Both the position numbers and the translations under genes were made by a program. A DNA stretch of 64,000 nucleotides from CAIUGU01 sp965279735 (GTDB taxonomy: Bacteria; Pseudomonadota; Gammaproteobacteria; Steroidobacterales; Steroidobacteraceae). Shown here piece by piece: positions 52,054 through 62,029 of this stretch (position 1 is the first letter of the stretch; each line of letters starts with the position of its first letter). Location of the stretch: NCBI GenBank assembly GCA_965279735.1, contig OZ257260.1, positions 372,001-436,000 on the forward strand, in the 5' to 3' direction. Below the pieces are notes generated by a model. It had not been told where the DNA came from, searched no databases, and saw only the letters and a list, made by a program, of their open reading frames with translations.

Positions 52054-53157
52054 ATGCCTAGAATACTCGCAGCGCTCGCTTTGCCGCTTCTGGTGACTAT
52101 TCTGTTCATGTTTGCGTTACGTCCCGTAGCCCGAGGGGCGGGCCTGATAGACCGCCCGGGCGGGCGGAAAATGCATGATGGAGATATTCCCGTGATTGGC
52201 GGACTGGCGATGTTCGCCGGTATGTTGCTTGGAGGAATTTACAATCAGCAGGCTCTTGAAGGGTACTACTACTTTCTGGCCGCTATAACGATCCTCGTCT
52301 TTATTGGCGCCCTCGACGATCGGTACGATTTGCCTCCCGCTGTGAGATTTCTTGCGCAGATCTGCGCAGCCATCGTCATGATGGCAGGGGCGGACGTTAC
52401 CGTTGCCGATATAGGACGTCCGTTCTTCGGTGATATCGTCCAACTCGGCTGGCTGTCCAGTCTCTTTACCCTGACCATCGTCTTGACTGCCATCAATGCC
52501 TTCAACATGTTCGATGGCAGCGATGGTGTAGCGGGTATCCAATCCCTGATCGCGCTGATATTCATGGGCGTTGCCTGCTTTATGGCAGGCGCCTTCAGAT
52601 ATTTGCCCATTGTCTCTTGCATGGCGGGTTGTCTGCTTGGGTTCCTCGTCTTCAACTGGCCGTCGAAGCGAACCCAGGACATCCGCGCTTTCATGGGTGA
52701 TGCGGGGAGCACCATGCTCGGATTTTCGTTGGCTTGGCTGAGCATAAAACTCTCGCAAGAACCCGTCAGAATATTCAGCCCGGTTGTAACTCTGTGGATT
52801 TTCGCTTTGCCCATTTACGATTTCTTTAGCAGCATGGTCAGGCGCGTACTGATGGGAAAGTCGCCTTTTCATGGTGACTCCGAGCATTTGCATCATGTTC
52901 TTCGCCGACTGGGATTGCGCTCGCGCCACGTTGCCCAGGCGATTTTGGCCGGAGCCGCTGTGCTGGCGGGTATTGGTCTGGCGGGGTATGCCTGGGGGGC
53001 TCCAGACGGCCTTATGTTCTTTGCCTGGGTGCTTCTTGGCATTGTCTACTTCGTTGTCTTTGCCAGTGGCCGGGTTATCCAGCGACGTGCGGAACCGAGA
53101 GATCAGGATGGACACTCTCCCACCGGCGTACATCCAAGTCTGTGGCGGCAACGTTGA
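52054..53157 (+). CDS. wecA: WecA-like undecaprenyl-phosphate sugar-1-phosphate transferase
   Basis: Polytopic membrane enzyme of 367 residues of the MraY/WecA/WbpL family; it starts the lipid-linked repeat unit by moving a HexNAc-1-phosphate to undecaprenyl phosphate. Motifs in order: DRPGGRKMHDGDIPVIGG, GALDDRYDLPPAVRF (DD metal site), NAFNMFDGSDGVAG, FMGDAGSTMLGF, and GDSEHLHHVLRRLG. The exact sugar (GlcNAc, QuiNAc or FucNAc) is unclear; WbpL-type enzymes prefer the latter. Polymerisation by the Wzx/Wzy route fits with this initiator. Confidence 0.9.
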   Translation: MPRILAALALPLLVTILFMFALRPVARGAGLIDRPGGRKMHDGDIPVIGGLAMFAGMLLGGIYNQQALEGYYYFLAAITILVFIGALDDRYDLPPAVRFLAQICAAIVMMAGADVTVADIGRPFFGDIVQLGWLSSLFTLTIVLTAINAFNMFDGSDGVAGIQSLIALIFMGVACFMAGAFRYLPIVSCMAGCLLGFLVFNWPSKRTQDIRAFMGDAGSTMLGFSLAWLSIKLSQEPVRIFSPVVTLWIFALPIYDFFSSMVRRVLMGKSPFHGDSEHLHHVLRRLGLRSRHVAQAILAGAAVLAGIGLAGYAWGAPDGLMFFAWVLLGIVYFVVFASGRVIQRRAEPRDQDGHSPTGVHPSLWRQR

Positions 53158-53339
53158 CATGGGCCGTTATACCAAAAGCCCGGGTAGTCATGGTCGTGCC
53201 AGCATTGAATGCGTGTGATCTGCCGCCACATCTATTGATGTACTACTCCTCAAAATCAGCTTGAAAGGTTTCGGTAGCAGCCGTGTTTGTGGCAGGGTAG
53301 CTGCCTCTGGCCGATCGACCGGTCGGCCGTGACTTCGGA

Positions 53340-54434
53340 GTGACTGGATTGAAAAAGGCGCTGATCACTGGCATTACCGGGCAGGACGGGGCGTATCTGG
53401 CCGAGTTCCTCCTCGCCAAGGGGTACGAAGTTCATGGCATCAAGCGCCGGGCTTCCTCCTTCAATACCGACCGCATCGACCACTTGTACCAGGATCCGCA
53501 TGATCGGGGCGTTAAGCTCCATCTGCACTACGGCGACCTGACAGATGCCACCAACCTGATTCGCATCGTCCAGCAGGTGCAGCCTGACGAGATCTATAAC
53601 CTGGCTGCCCAGAGCCATGTGGCGGTTTCCTTCGAGACCCCGGAGTACACCGCCAATTCCGATGCAATCGGAACGCTGCGGATCCTCGAAGCCATCCGGA
53701 TCCTTGGCCTCGAGAAGAAAACCCGTTTCTATCAGGCCTCGACTTCGGAAATGTTCGGAAAGGTCCAGGAAATACCGCAGCGGGAGACGACCCCGTTCTA
53801 TCCCCGCTCGCCGTACGGTGCGGCGAAGGTATATGCGTACTGGATCACGGTGAATTACCGGGAGGCCTACGGCATGTATGCGTGCAATGGCATCCTCTTC
53901 AACCACGAATCGCCCATTCGCGGCGAGACCTTTGTCACCCGCAAGATCACGCGTGGCCTCGCGCGCATTTCGGAAGGCCTGCAGGACTGTATTTTCCTGG
54001 GCAATATGGATTCATTGCGGGACTGGGGCCATGCGCGCGACTACGTAAAAGCGCAGTGGCTGATGCTGCAGCAGCCGGAAGCCGAGGATTTCGTGATTGC
54101 CACGGGCGAGCAGCATTCCGTCAGGGAATTCGTCGAGCGGTCCGGCGCCGAACTCGGGATGCGAATCGAGTGGAAAGGGAAAGGCGTCGAGGAGCAGGGC
54201 ATCGACGTGAACAGCGACAAGGTGGTCGTGAAAGTGGATCCGCGGTATTTCCGCCCGACCGAAGTCGATACGCTTCTCGGCGACCCGTCGAAGGCTCGCA
54301 CCAAACTCAAGTGGACCGCAGAGACAAGCTTCCCTGATCTGGTCAAGGAGATGGTTGCTGCCGACCTCGATATCGCCAGGCGGGATGCGATGGTCCAGCA
54401 GCAGGGCTTCAGGACTTACAAGCATCTTGAGTAG
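53340..54434 (+). CDS. gmd: Gmd, GDP-mannose 4,6-dehydratase
   Basis: Converts GDP-D-mannose to GDP-4-keto-6-deoxymannose. NADP site KKALITGITGQDGAYLAEFL, the typical IKRRASSFNTDRIDHLY, YNLAAQSHVAVSFE, and QASTSEMFGKVQEIPQ with the active-site Thr-Ser-Glu. FYPRSPYGAAKVYAYW has YxxxK, and FNHESPIRGETFVTRKIT follows. Length is 364 residues. The start is GTG at 53340; a TTG nine bases later is possible. fcl follows after 21 bases. Confidence 0.96.
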   Translation: MTGLKKALITGITGQDGAYLAEFLLAKGYEVHGIKRRASSFNTDRIDHLYQDPHDRGVKLHLHYGDLTDATNLIRIVQQVQPDEIYNLAAQSHVAVSFETPEYTANSDAIGTLRILEAIRILGLEKKTRFYQASTSEMFGKVQEIPQRETTPFYPRSPYGAAKVYAYWITVNYREAYGMYACNGILFNHESPIRGETFVTRKITRGLARISEGLQDCIFLGNMDSLRDWGHARDYVKAQWLMLQQPEAEDFVIATGEQHSVREFVERSGAELGMRIEWKGKGVEEQGIDVNSDKVVVKVDPRYFRPTEVDTLLGDPSKARTKLKWTAETSFPDLVKEMVAADLDIARRDAMVQQQGFRTYKHLE

Positions 54435-54455
54435 CAAATCAGCGCCGGGTGGCCG

Positions 54456-55397
54456 ATGAACTTCGAGGACCGGATCTTCGTCGCAGGCCATCGCGGCCTT
54501 GTCGGCGCCGCCATCGTCCGCAACCTGCAGGTGGCCGGATTCAGTCGGCTGCTGCTGAAGGATCGCAGTCAACTCGACCTTGCCAGCCAGCCGGCGGTCG
54601 ATGCTTTCTTCGAGACGGAGCGCCCGACGCACGTTTTTCTCGCGGCGGCCAAAGTCGGGGGCATTCATGCCAACAACGTATATCCCGGCGAATTCCTCGC
54701 CGAGAATCTCAAGATCCAGACGAATGTGATCGATGCCGCGTACAGGAATGGCGTCGAGAAGCTGCTTTTCCTCGGCTCGAGCTGCATCTATCCCAGGCTC
54801 GCCCCGCAGCCCATTGCCGAGGACAGCCTGCTCACCGGCCCCCTTGAGCCCACCAATGAGTGGTATGCGATCGCGAAGATTGCCGGCATCAAGATGTGCC
54901 AGGCATATCGTCGCCAGTACGGGTTCAATGCCATTTCCGTCATGCCGACCAACCTGTATGGACCGGGAGACAACTTCAATCTGGAGAATTCCCACGTCCT
55001 GCCCGCCCTCATGCGCCGGTTTCACGAGGCTGCGCGGAAGGGCACGCCGGAAGTGGTGATATGGGGCACGGGTACGCCGCGACGGGAGTTCCTGCACGTC
55101 GACGACATGGCGGATGCCTCGGTGTTTCTCATGCAGAACTACGAGAGCGAGCAACTGATCAATGTCGGGTGGGGGGAGGACGTCACCATTCGTGAACTGG
55201 CCGAGCTGGTGGCCAGGACCGTCGGGTATCAGGGGCGCCTGGCGTTCGACGCTGCCAAACCCGACGGCACACCTCGCAAACTGCTGGACGTGTCGAGACT
55301 TAAAAGGGAAGGATGGGCGGCCCGGATTTCCCTGCAGGACGGCCTGGAAAGTACCTATCGCTGGTTCCTCGAGAATCTTCATCGCTATCGCGGGTAA
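54456..55397 (+). CDS. fcl: Fcl, GDP-L-fucose synthase
   Basis: Bifunctional epimerase-reductase that makes GDP-L-fucose from the Gmd product. NADP site IFVAGHRGLVGAAIVRNL, AAKVGGIHANNVYPGEF, LGSSCIYPRLAPQPI (active Ser, Cys), and NEWYAIAKIAGIKMCQAYRR (YxxxK). Length is 313 residues. Together with gmd, manC and manB it gives a full route from mannose-6-phosphate to GDP-L-fucose. Confidence 0.96.
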   Translation: MNFEDRIFVAGHRGLVGAAIVRNLQVAGFSRLLLKDRSQLDLASQPAVDAFFETERPTHVFLAAAKVGGIHANNVYPGEFLAENLKIQTNVIDAAYRNGVEKLLFLGSSCIYPRLAPQPIAEDSLLTGPLEPTNEWYAIAKIAGIKMCQAYRRQYGFNAISVMPTNLYGPGDNFNLENSHVLPALMRRFHEAARKGTPEVVIWGTGTPRREFLHVDDMADASVFLMQNYESEQLINVGWGEDVTIRELAELVARTVGYQGRLAFDAAKPDGTPRKLLDVSRLKREGWAARISLQDGLESTYRWFLENLHRYRG

Positions 55398-55541
55398 GCC
55401 TGCCCACCCCTCGGTCTTTACCCCACCTGCTTGGTCAGTTACTCTGCAGGCCTGTTTTTCCATTAAATTTAGGAACTTGCACGTGCGATTGCGCAGGGCA
55501 AATACTGATTCATTGCGGCCATCAACTATGGGTGCCCACGT

Positions 55542-56972
55542 ATGCTGACCCCCGTCATCCTGTCTGGTGGCTCCGGGACGCGCTTATGGCCCCTCTCGCG
55601 GGAGCTTTACCCCAAGCAGCTGCTCTCCCTCGTCGGGAAGGGAACGATGCTGCAGGAGACGCTGGCTCGCCTTGAGGGCATCGAGCTGCAGGGTGGCGTG
55701 GGCAATCCGGTTGTCGTCTGCAATGAGGCCCACCGCTTTCTGGTCGCGGAACAGCTGCGTGAAGTGGATGTGACCTCGCAAGCCATCCTGCTTGAACCTG
55801 TGGGTCGGAATACCGCTCCCGCTGTGGCGGTGGCCGCGCTCGTCGCCGCTGGTAGTGGTGAAACCGATCCCGTGCTGCTGGTGCTGCCCGCCGATCACGT
55901 GATTCGCAATGTGAAGTCCTTCCAGGCTGCCGTGGCAGTTGGCCATGACGCCGCAATGAAAGGCAGCCTCGTGACTTTCGGCATCGTGCCGCATATGCCT
56001 GAAACGGGCTTCGGCTACATTCGTCGGGGTGAGGGGCCGGGGCCGAGTTACGCGGTACGCCAGTTCGTGGAAAAGCCGAATCGCGACACGGCGCAGCGCT
56101 ATGTGGATTCCGGCGACTATTTCTGGAACAGCGGCATGTTCATGTTCCGTGCGTCGGTATTCCTTGGCGAGTTGCTCAAGTATGCACCCGCCATCCATGA
56201 AGCCTGCAGCACTGCGATCAAGGCAGCGAAGCATGATCTGGACTTCACGCGCCTGCCCGCGAAGGAATTTGGCGATTGCCCCAGTGATTCGATTGACTAC
56301 GCGGTGATGGAAAAAACCGCGCAGGCGGTTGTGGTGCCGCTCGATGCCGGCTGGAGCGACGTCGGTTCGTGGTCCGCCCTGCACGATGCGATTCCGGGCG
56401 ACGAGTTCGACAATGTGAAGATCGGCGATGTGCTCGCAGCAGAATCGGAAGGCTGCTACCTGCAGTCCACGAGTCGGCTCGTGGCGGTAGTGGGACTCAA
56501 GGATCATGTAGTCGTCGAGACCAAGGATGCCGTGCTGGTGGCGCCGAAGGATCGAGTGCAAGACGTCAAGCTGCTCGTTAACGAACTCAAGAAACAGGGG
56601 CGTTACGAAACCTCGCTGCACAGGCAGGTCTACCGGCCCTGGGGCAGTTACGACAGCATCGATGCCGGTGAGCGTTTCCAGGTGAAACGTCTGGTCGTCA
56701 AGCCGGGTGCCACGTTGTCATTGCAGTTGCACCATCACCGTGCGGAGCATTGGGTGGTCGTCTCGGGGACCGCACGCATTACCCGCAATGACGAGGTGTT
56801 CCTGCTCGAGGAAAACCAGTCGACCTATATTCCTGTCGGGGCGAAGCATCGAGTCGAGAATCCCGGCAAGATCCCGCTGCACATCATCGAAGTGCAGTCG
56901 GGCACCTACCTCGGCGAAGACGACATCGTCCGTTTCGAGGACAAGTACGGACGACAAGGCCAGACCGACTGA
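55542..56972 (+). CDS. manC: ManC/AlgA-type mannose-1-phosphate guanylyltransferase / mannose-6-phosphate isomerase
   Basis: Bifunctional type II enzyme of 476 residues. The pyrophosphorylase domain has PVILSGGSGTRLWPLSRELY and FVEKPNRDTA. The C-terminal cupin isomerase domain has RPWGSYDSIDAGERFQVKRL and QLHHHRAEHWVVVSGTARIT with the metal His residues. It makes GDP-mannose and can supply mannose-6-phosphate from fructose-6-phosphate. A 144-base spacer precedes it. manB follows after 106 bases. Confidence 0.96.
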   Translation: MLTPVILSGGSGTRLWPLSRELYPKQLLSLVGKGTMLQETLARLEGIELQGGVGNPVVVCNEAHRFLVAEQLREVDVTSQAILLEPVGRNTAPAVAVAALVAAGSGETDPVLLVLPADHVIRNVKSFQAAVAVGHDAAMKGSLVTFGIVPHMPETGFGYIRRGEGPGPSYAVRQFVEKPNRDTAQRYVDSGDYFWNSGMFMFRASVFLGELLKYAPAIHEACSTAIKAAKHDLDFTRLPAKEFGDCPSDSIDYAVMEKTAQAVVVPLDAGWSDVGSWSALHDAIPGDEFDNVKIGDVLAAESEGCYLQSTSRLVAVVGLKDHVVVETKDAVLVAPKDRVQDVKLLVNELKKQGRYETSLHRQVYRPWGSYDSIDAGERFQVKRLVVKPGATLSLQLHHHRAEHWVVVSGTARITRNDEVFLLEENQSTYIPVGAKHRVENPGKIPLHIIEVQSGTYLGEDDIVRFEDKYGRQGQTD

Positions 56973-57078
56973 ACCGTCTCGCGCTGCCCAGGCAGCTGCT
57001 CGTTGCAGTCAGTTGTGCTTGCGGCCAGAATGAACCCGGCCCTGACCCCCTGCTTTTACCTGCCACACAAGCGAACTC

Positions 57079-58440
57079 ATGACTGTCATCAAAGGTTTCA
57101 AAGCGTACGACCTGCGGGGTCGCATTCCCGATGAACTCAATGCCGACGTCGCCTACAAGGTGGGCCGGGCGTATGCGGAATGGCTCAAGCCCAAAAGGGT
57201 GATCGTGGGCCGGGACATTCGCCTGTCGAGCGCCGAGCTGACTGCGGCCCTGACTCAGGGCCTTCTCGATTCCGGCGTCGATGTCTACGACATCGGACTC
57301 TGCGGCACCGAAGTGGTCTACTACGCGACGTTCGCGGAAAAAATGGATGGCGGCATCATGGTGACCGCGAGCCACAATCCCATGGACTACAACGGGATGA
57401 AGTTCGTTCGCGAACAGTCGCGCCCCATCAGCGGGGATACCGGCCTGCAGGAAATAAGGGCGATTGCCGAGGCGGACGTTTACTCGACGCCTGAGAAGAA
57501 GGGCACAAGGGTGGAGCTTGATGTCTGGACGAAGTACATCGCCCACCTGCTTTCGTATCTCGATCGCACAAAGCTCAAGCCTCTGAAAATTGTCTGCAAC
57601 GCAGGCAATGGCGGCGCCGGAGCAGTCATCGACCAACTCGAGGCGCACCTGCCATTCACTTTCATCAAGGTCAACCATAACCCTGACGGTACGTTCCCGA
57701 ATGGCGTGCCGAACCCGATGCTGGAGGAGAATCGCGCTTCGACGATCGACGCCATCCGCAAGCACAAGGCGGATTTCGGCATCGCCTGGGACGGTGACTA
57801 CGACCGCTGTTTCCTGTTCGACGAGCACGGCGGCTTCATCGAGGGTTACTACATCGTCGGCCTGTTGGCGTCGGCCTTCCTGAAGAAGGAGCCGGGGGCG
57901 CGAATCGTCCATGATCCTCGCCTGACCTGGGCCACCCTCGATATGGTCGAGTCGCTCGGCGGCAAGGCGGTCGTGTCGAAGTCGGGTCATGCCTTCATGA
58001 AGGATGTGATGCGGAATGTGGATGCTGCCTACGGCGGAGAGATGAGCGCCCATCATTATTTCCGCGCCTTCTCATACTGCGACAGCGGCCAGATTCCCTG
58101 GTTGCTTGTGGCGCAGATTGTCTGTGAGTCGGGCAAGCCAATGTCGGAGCTGGTCGGCGAGCGTATTGCCCGCTTCCCTGCCAGCGGCGAAATCAACCGC
58201 AAGGTCACGGACGCCAAGGCAACGATCCAGCGGGTTCAGGATCGCTACCAAAAGGGCGCAGTGCATATCGATTTCATCGATGGCCTGTCGGTCGAATTTG
58301 CTGACTGGCGTTTCAATCTTCGCAGCTCGAATACCGAGCCGCTCATCCGTCTCAACGTCGAGAGTCGCGGCGATGCGCCTCTCATGCAGGCGAAAACGGC
58401 CGAGCTGCTGGAACTGATCGGTGGAGAAGCTGCGCACTAG
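57079..58440 (+). CDS. manB: ManB/AlgC-type phosphomannomutase
   Basis: Interconverts mannose-6-phosphate and mannose-1-phosphate, feeding ManC; some members also act on glucose phosphates. Phosphoserine loop GGIMVTASHNPMDYNGMK, metal loop AWDGDYDRCFLFD, sugar loop GGEMSAHHYFR, and phosphate-binding end RSSNTEPLIRLNVES. Length is 453 residues. Its N-terminus (MTVIKGFKAYDLRGRIPDEL) is typical of the CpsG/AlgC group. Last gene of the polysaccharide locus before the sensor kinase. Confidence 0.95.
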   Translation: MTVIKGFKAYDLRGRIPDELNADVAYKVGRAYAEWLKPKRVIVGRDIRLSSAELTAALTQGLLDSGVDVYDIGLCGTEVVYYATFAEKMDGGIMVTASHNPMDYNGMKFVREQSRPISGDTGLQEIRAIAEADVYSTPEKKGTRVELDVWTKYIAHLLSYLDRTKLKPLKIVCNAGNGGAGAVIDQLEAHLPFTFIKVNHNPDGTFPNGVPNPMLEENRASTIDAIRKHKADFGIAWDGDYDRCFLFDEHGGFIEGYYIVGLLASAFLKKEPGARIVHDPRLTWATLDMVESLGGKAVVSKSGHAFMKDVMRNVDAAYGGEMSAHHYFRAFSYCDSGQIPWLLVAQIVCESGKPMSELVGERIARFPASGEINRKVTDAKATIQRVQDRYQKGAVHIDFIDGLSVEFADWRFNLRSSNTEPLIRLNVESRGDAPLMQAKTAELLELIGGEAAH

Positions 58441-58477
58441 GGATTGAAGCGGGCTGACGACTGGGGGGGAGCCCGGA

Positions 58478-61400
58478 ATGGATGACCGGAGCCGGAATCG
58501 TCTGGTGGGAGCCTGGCTCGCCGCACTGGTCAGCGCGCTCGGCGCGATTGTGCTTGCGGGATGGTACCTGCACGCGCCCGTGCTGCTGCAGCTCAACCCC
58601 TCGTGGGTTCCCATGCAGTACAACACTGCACTCTGCTTCGTCGCGCTGGGGCTCGGGTTGCTGGCGCTCGCGGCGGAACTGCGTGGTGTGGTCCCCATCC
58701 TTGGAGCGATCCCGCTCGTGGTCGGCGGCGTCACGCTGGTGACATGGATCTTTGACCTGCACCCCGGCATCGACGAGATTTTCTTTCGCCACTACATCAC
58801 GATCTTCACCCCTTCGCCGGGGCGCATGTCGCCCAACACCGCCTTCAGCTTCGTCCTCGCCGGTTCCGCTCTAGTCCTCACTGCTGCCCGATTGCCGGCA
58901 GCGCATGTCGTGATTTCATGGACGCTCGGTCTGTTCGTCTGCCTGTGCGGATTCGCCGCCGGATTCTGGACGTTGCTGCACTCGGGTGGATCGCCTGCCG
59001 AGTCTGTCCGCTTCACGTACATGGCGGTACACACGGGTGTGGGGCTGGTGCTGGCAGGTGCCGCCATTTCAGTACTGACGTCGCATGCCAGGACTTCGTT
59101 GCCGAAGGTGGACCGGTTGTGGGAATTGCCGGTCGCGGCGGGCCTTTCGATTGTCGTCGTCTCACTTGTCCTGTGGCAGGCTTTCACGGTGGCCGACGAT
59201 CGCCGGATCCGCTCTGACATGCGCGAAGCGCTGGCCCAGGTCGTGGCGGCCCTGGAGACTGACAGCCAGACCTGGCGGGAAGCGTACGCACGGACCATCC
59301 GCCGGACTGCACGCGAAGCCACGGTCTTGCCCAACGCAGCCTGGGAAACTGAAGCGCAGGATTACTTCCGTGGCAATCGGTGGCTGCGTGAAATCGTCTG
59401 GTTCAATTCAGATGGCTCCATGCGCCATCGCGTGGTTCGCGACCCTGCGGAGCACCTGCCTGATCCATCGGCTGACGCCCATGTGCAGGCCAGCGAAGGC
59501 TTCCGGCAGGCAATGCATACCCAGAATATCCAGATGATCCGGGCGGGTGGCCAGGACTATTCCCCCCGTGAGCGGCTTGCCTACATCCTGGCTCCCTTCA
59601 CCTCGAGCACAACGACGGGGATGCTGGTATTCACCGCACGTCTCGATTCGCTGTTTGACGAGTCGATGGGAGAGACTGCGCGGGGCTACGACGCCACTGT
59701 GCTCGATGCCGGCATGCCGGTGTTTGTGCGAGCTGATTCCACCGGAGGCAAACCGGCGCGCGAATTCGGGGTGGAGAGGCAGGAAATCCAGGTCTATTGG
59801 CGGCGCTGGATGCTGGAAGTCAGCCCGGGCCCCGAGATTCTGGGTCGTCTGCCCACTCTGCTACCCAAGCTCACTTTGTTGTTTGGCGTGGCCTTGTCGC
59901 TGCTGATGGCGGTTGCCTTGCGCTATGCAGGCATGGCCCGGCAGAGAACAGCGGGCATCGTCAGCGCGAGGTTGATGCTAGAACGCGAAGTCGATGAGCG
60001 ACGACGGGCCGAGGTCTACGCGCGTACGAGCGAGGAGCGTACCCGGCTCGCACTGGGCGAGATGCGGCAGATCCTGAACCAGTCCCAGGACCTGATCTGC
60101 ACGTTCGATGTCGAGGGACGGTTCCTCGTCGTCAGTGCTTCTGCCCGCAAGATGCTGGGCTACGCGCCTGAAGAAATGACGGGGCGGCGCTGGGAGGAAT
60201 TCGTCTACACGGAAGACCACGACGAAACAGGAACCGAGAAGGACGCGCTGCAGTCAGGCAAGGTATTGCGTGATTTCGAGAACCGCTTCGTCCACCGGAA
60301 TGGCGGGCTGGTCCACCTGAGCTGGTCGGCAGCCTGGGTCGCTGAAACCCGGACCTGCTACGCGATTGCACGGGATGTGTCCCGTCGCAATCGCCAGGAA
60401 GCATTGCGCGAAGGGCAGCGCTCCGTCCTGCAGCTCGTCGCAACCGGTACCCCGCTCAGGCGCGTCTTGCAGGAAATCTGCGAATACGTGGAAAGGATCG
60501 ACAGCTCGGCATTCTGCTCCGTCCTGCTGCTTGAAGCCGACGGCGAGCGCATCAGGACTGCGGCGGCGCCCCGCCTGCCTCCGGAATACATCGCTGCGGT
60601 CGATGGCGTCCATATCGGGCCTGCGGTCGGCTCGTGCGGTACCGCGATGTGGCGCAGGGAAACTGTCATCGTCACCGATATACAGACCGACCCGTTGTGG
60701 GCTGACTATCTCGACCTTGCGAACGCCCACGGACTGAAATCCTGCTGGTCGGTGCCGATCATGGGCGGTGATCACCGTGTACTCGGTTCGTTCGCGATCT
60801 ATCACTTCGCGCCTTGTCGCCCGGAGGCTGCAGATTTCGAAATGATCGAAGGTGCTGCCGGCCTTGCGTCGGTCGCCATCGAAAGGGATCAGGTGCAGTC
60901 GCATCTTCTCGAAAGCCGGGAACAGCTCGAGTTCGCCCGGCGGCTTGCCCAGCTTGGCTATTGGGAGGTCTACATGGACAGCGGTCGCACCGTCCTGTCC
61001 GCTGACATGCTGGAGATGCTGGGTATGGGCGCGGCCGACGAGCCGGACTTCAACTATCTGATGCAATTCGTGCCCGAGGCTGACCAGCCGGCTTTGCTGG
61101 CCGCGCGCGCAGCAGCACTGAAGTACGACATCCCCATCGATGCCGAAAGCCGACTGGTGCTTCCCGATGGCAGCCTGAGATATGTCCATGTGCGGGGCCG
61201 TTCCGTGCGCCGCCACGACGGCGTGGCCATCAAGCTGGCGGGAACGGTGCAGGACATCACTGTCCGTAAGAAGGTGGAGCTGGAAAACGCCCGACTCTAC
61301 GAGGAGCTTGAACAGCGAGTGCAGAGCCGTACCCGGGAGCTGGAGCAGTCAAACAGGGAACTGGAGGCCTTCAGCTACTCCGTCTCCCACGACCTCCGGG

Positions 61401-62029
61401 CGCCGCTACGAGCCGTGGCAGGCTTCAGCGCGCTGCTGCAGGACCAGCACGGAGGGTCGATCGATCCGCAGGGACAACACTATCTCGACCGCATCATTGC
61501 GGGGACGGTGCGCATGTCCGCACTCATCGACGATCTGCTGGAACTCGGGCGGGTCAATCGCGTCGAGATCGTGCGTCAGCCTCTCGACCTCTCTGCGCTG
61601 GCGACCGCCGTTTCAAGTCGTTTTCACGAACGCTGGCCGGAGAGGGTCGTTGATGTCGAGATACAGCCTGACCTTGTCGTCTGGGGGGATCTGCGGCTGA
61701 TGGAAGTGGTGCTCGAAAACCTGCTCGACAACGCATGGAAATTTACCGCCGGACGGAGTGCGGCAAAAGTGCAGGTGGGCAGGCAGACCCAGGATGGCCA
61801 GGAAGTGTTCTTCGTTGCGGACAATGGGGTCGGGTTCGATCCCCAATATGCGGCCAATCTGTTCGGGGTGTTCCAGCGCCTGCATGCGGCCACGGCGTTT
61901 CCGGGGACGGGTGTCGGCCTCGCGACCGTCCAGCGTATCCTGCAGCGACATGGTGGCCGCATCTGGGCCGATGCCGCGATCGATAAGGGCGCTACTTTCT
62001 ACTTCACGGTTTCCGGGAGGTCGCGATGA
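58478..62029 (+). CDS. Large membrane sensor histidine kinase (TM region, sensor, PAS, GAF, PAS, HisKA, HATPase)
   Basis: Protein of 1183 residues. Residues ~1-235 hold about seven membrane helices. A periplasmic CHASE-like domain (~235-460) ends with another helix (LTLLFGVALSLLMAVALRYA). The cytoplasmic part has a PAS domain (~525-640), a GAF-like domain (~650-810), a second PAS domain (~815-930), a coiled coil, HisKA with His971 in FSYSVSHDLRAPLRAVAGF, and HATPase boxes LLDNAWKF, DNGVGFD and GTGVGLATV. The HisKA/HATPase style resembles phytochrome-type kinases, but no bilin-binding pattern was recognised. It overlaps the response-regulator gene (ATGA), so that is its likely partner. Signal unknown. 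Confidence 0.9.
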   Translation: MDDRSRNRLVGAWLAALVSALGAIVLAGWYLHAPVLLQLNPSWVPMQYNTALCFVALGLGLLALAAELRGVVPILGAIPLVVGGVTLVTWIFDLHPGIDEIFFRHYITIFTPSPGRMSPNTAFSFVLAGSALVLTAARLPAAHVVISWTLGLFVCLCGFAAGFWTLLHSGGSPAESVRFTYMAVHTGVGLVLAGAAISVLTSHARTSLPKVDRLWELPVAAGLSIVVVSLVLWQAFTVADDRRIRSDMREALAQVVAALETDSQTWREAYARTIRRTAREATVLPNAAWETEAQDYFRGNRWLREIVWFNSDGSMRHRVVRDPAEHLPDPSADAHVQASEGFRQAMHTQNIQMIRAGGQDYSPRERLAYILAPFTSSTTTGMLVFTARLDSLFDESMGETARGYDATVLDAGMPVFVRADSTGGKPAREFGVERQEIQVYWRRWMLEVSPGPEILGRLPTLLPKLTLLFGVALSLLMAVALRYAGMARQRTAGIVSARLMLEREVDERRRAEVYARTSEERTRLALGEMRQILNQSQDLICTFDVEGRFLVVSASARKMLGYAPEEMTGRRWEEFVYTEDHDETGTEKDALQSGKVLRDFENRFVHRNGGLVHLSWSAAWVAETRTCYAIARDVSRRNRQEALREGQRSVLQLVATGTPLRRVLQEICEYVERIDSSAFCSVLLLEADGERIRTAAAPRLPPEYIAAVDGVHIGPAVGSCGTAMWRRETVIVTDIQTDPLWADYLDLANAHGLKSCWSVPIMGGDHRVLGSFAIYHFAPCRPEAADFEMIEGAAGLASVAIERDQVQSHLLESREQLEFARRLAQLGYWEVYMDSGRTVLSADMLEMLGMGAADEPDFNYLMQFVPEADQPALLAARAAALKYDIPIDAESRLVLPDGSLRYVHVRGRSVRRHDGVAIKLAGTVQDITVRKKVELENARLYEELEQRVQSRTRELEQSNRELEAFSYSVSHDLRAPLRAVAGFSALLQDQHGGSIDPQGQHYLDRIIAGTVRMSALIDDLLELGRVNRVEIVRQPLDLSALATAVSSRFHERWPERVVDVEIQPDLVVWGDLRLMEVVLENLLDNAWKFTAGRSAAKVQVGRQTQDGQEVFFVADNGVGFDPQYAANLFGVFQRLHAATAFPGTGVGLATVQRILQRHGGRIWADAAIDKGATFYFTVSGRSR

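Noticed and set aside
54012..55463. Minus-strand frame of 483 codons opposite gmd and fcl
   Set aside because: Overlaps two firm genes and lacks any domain.
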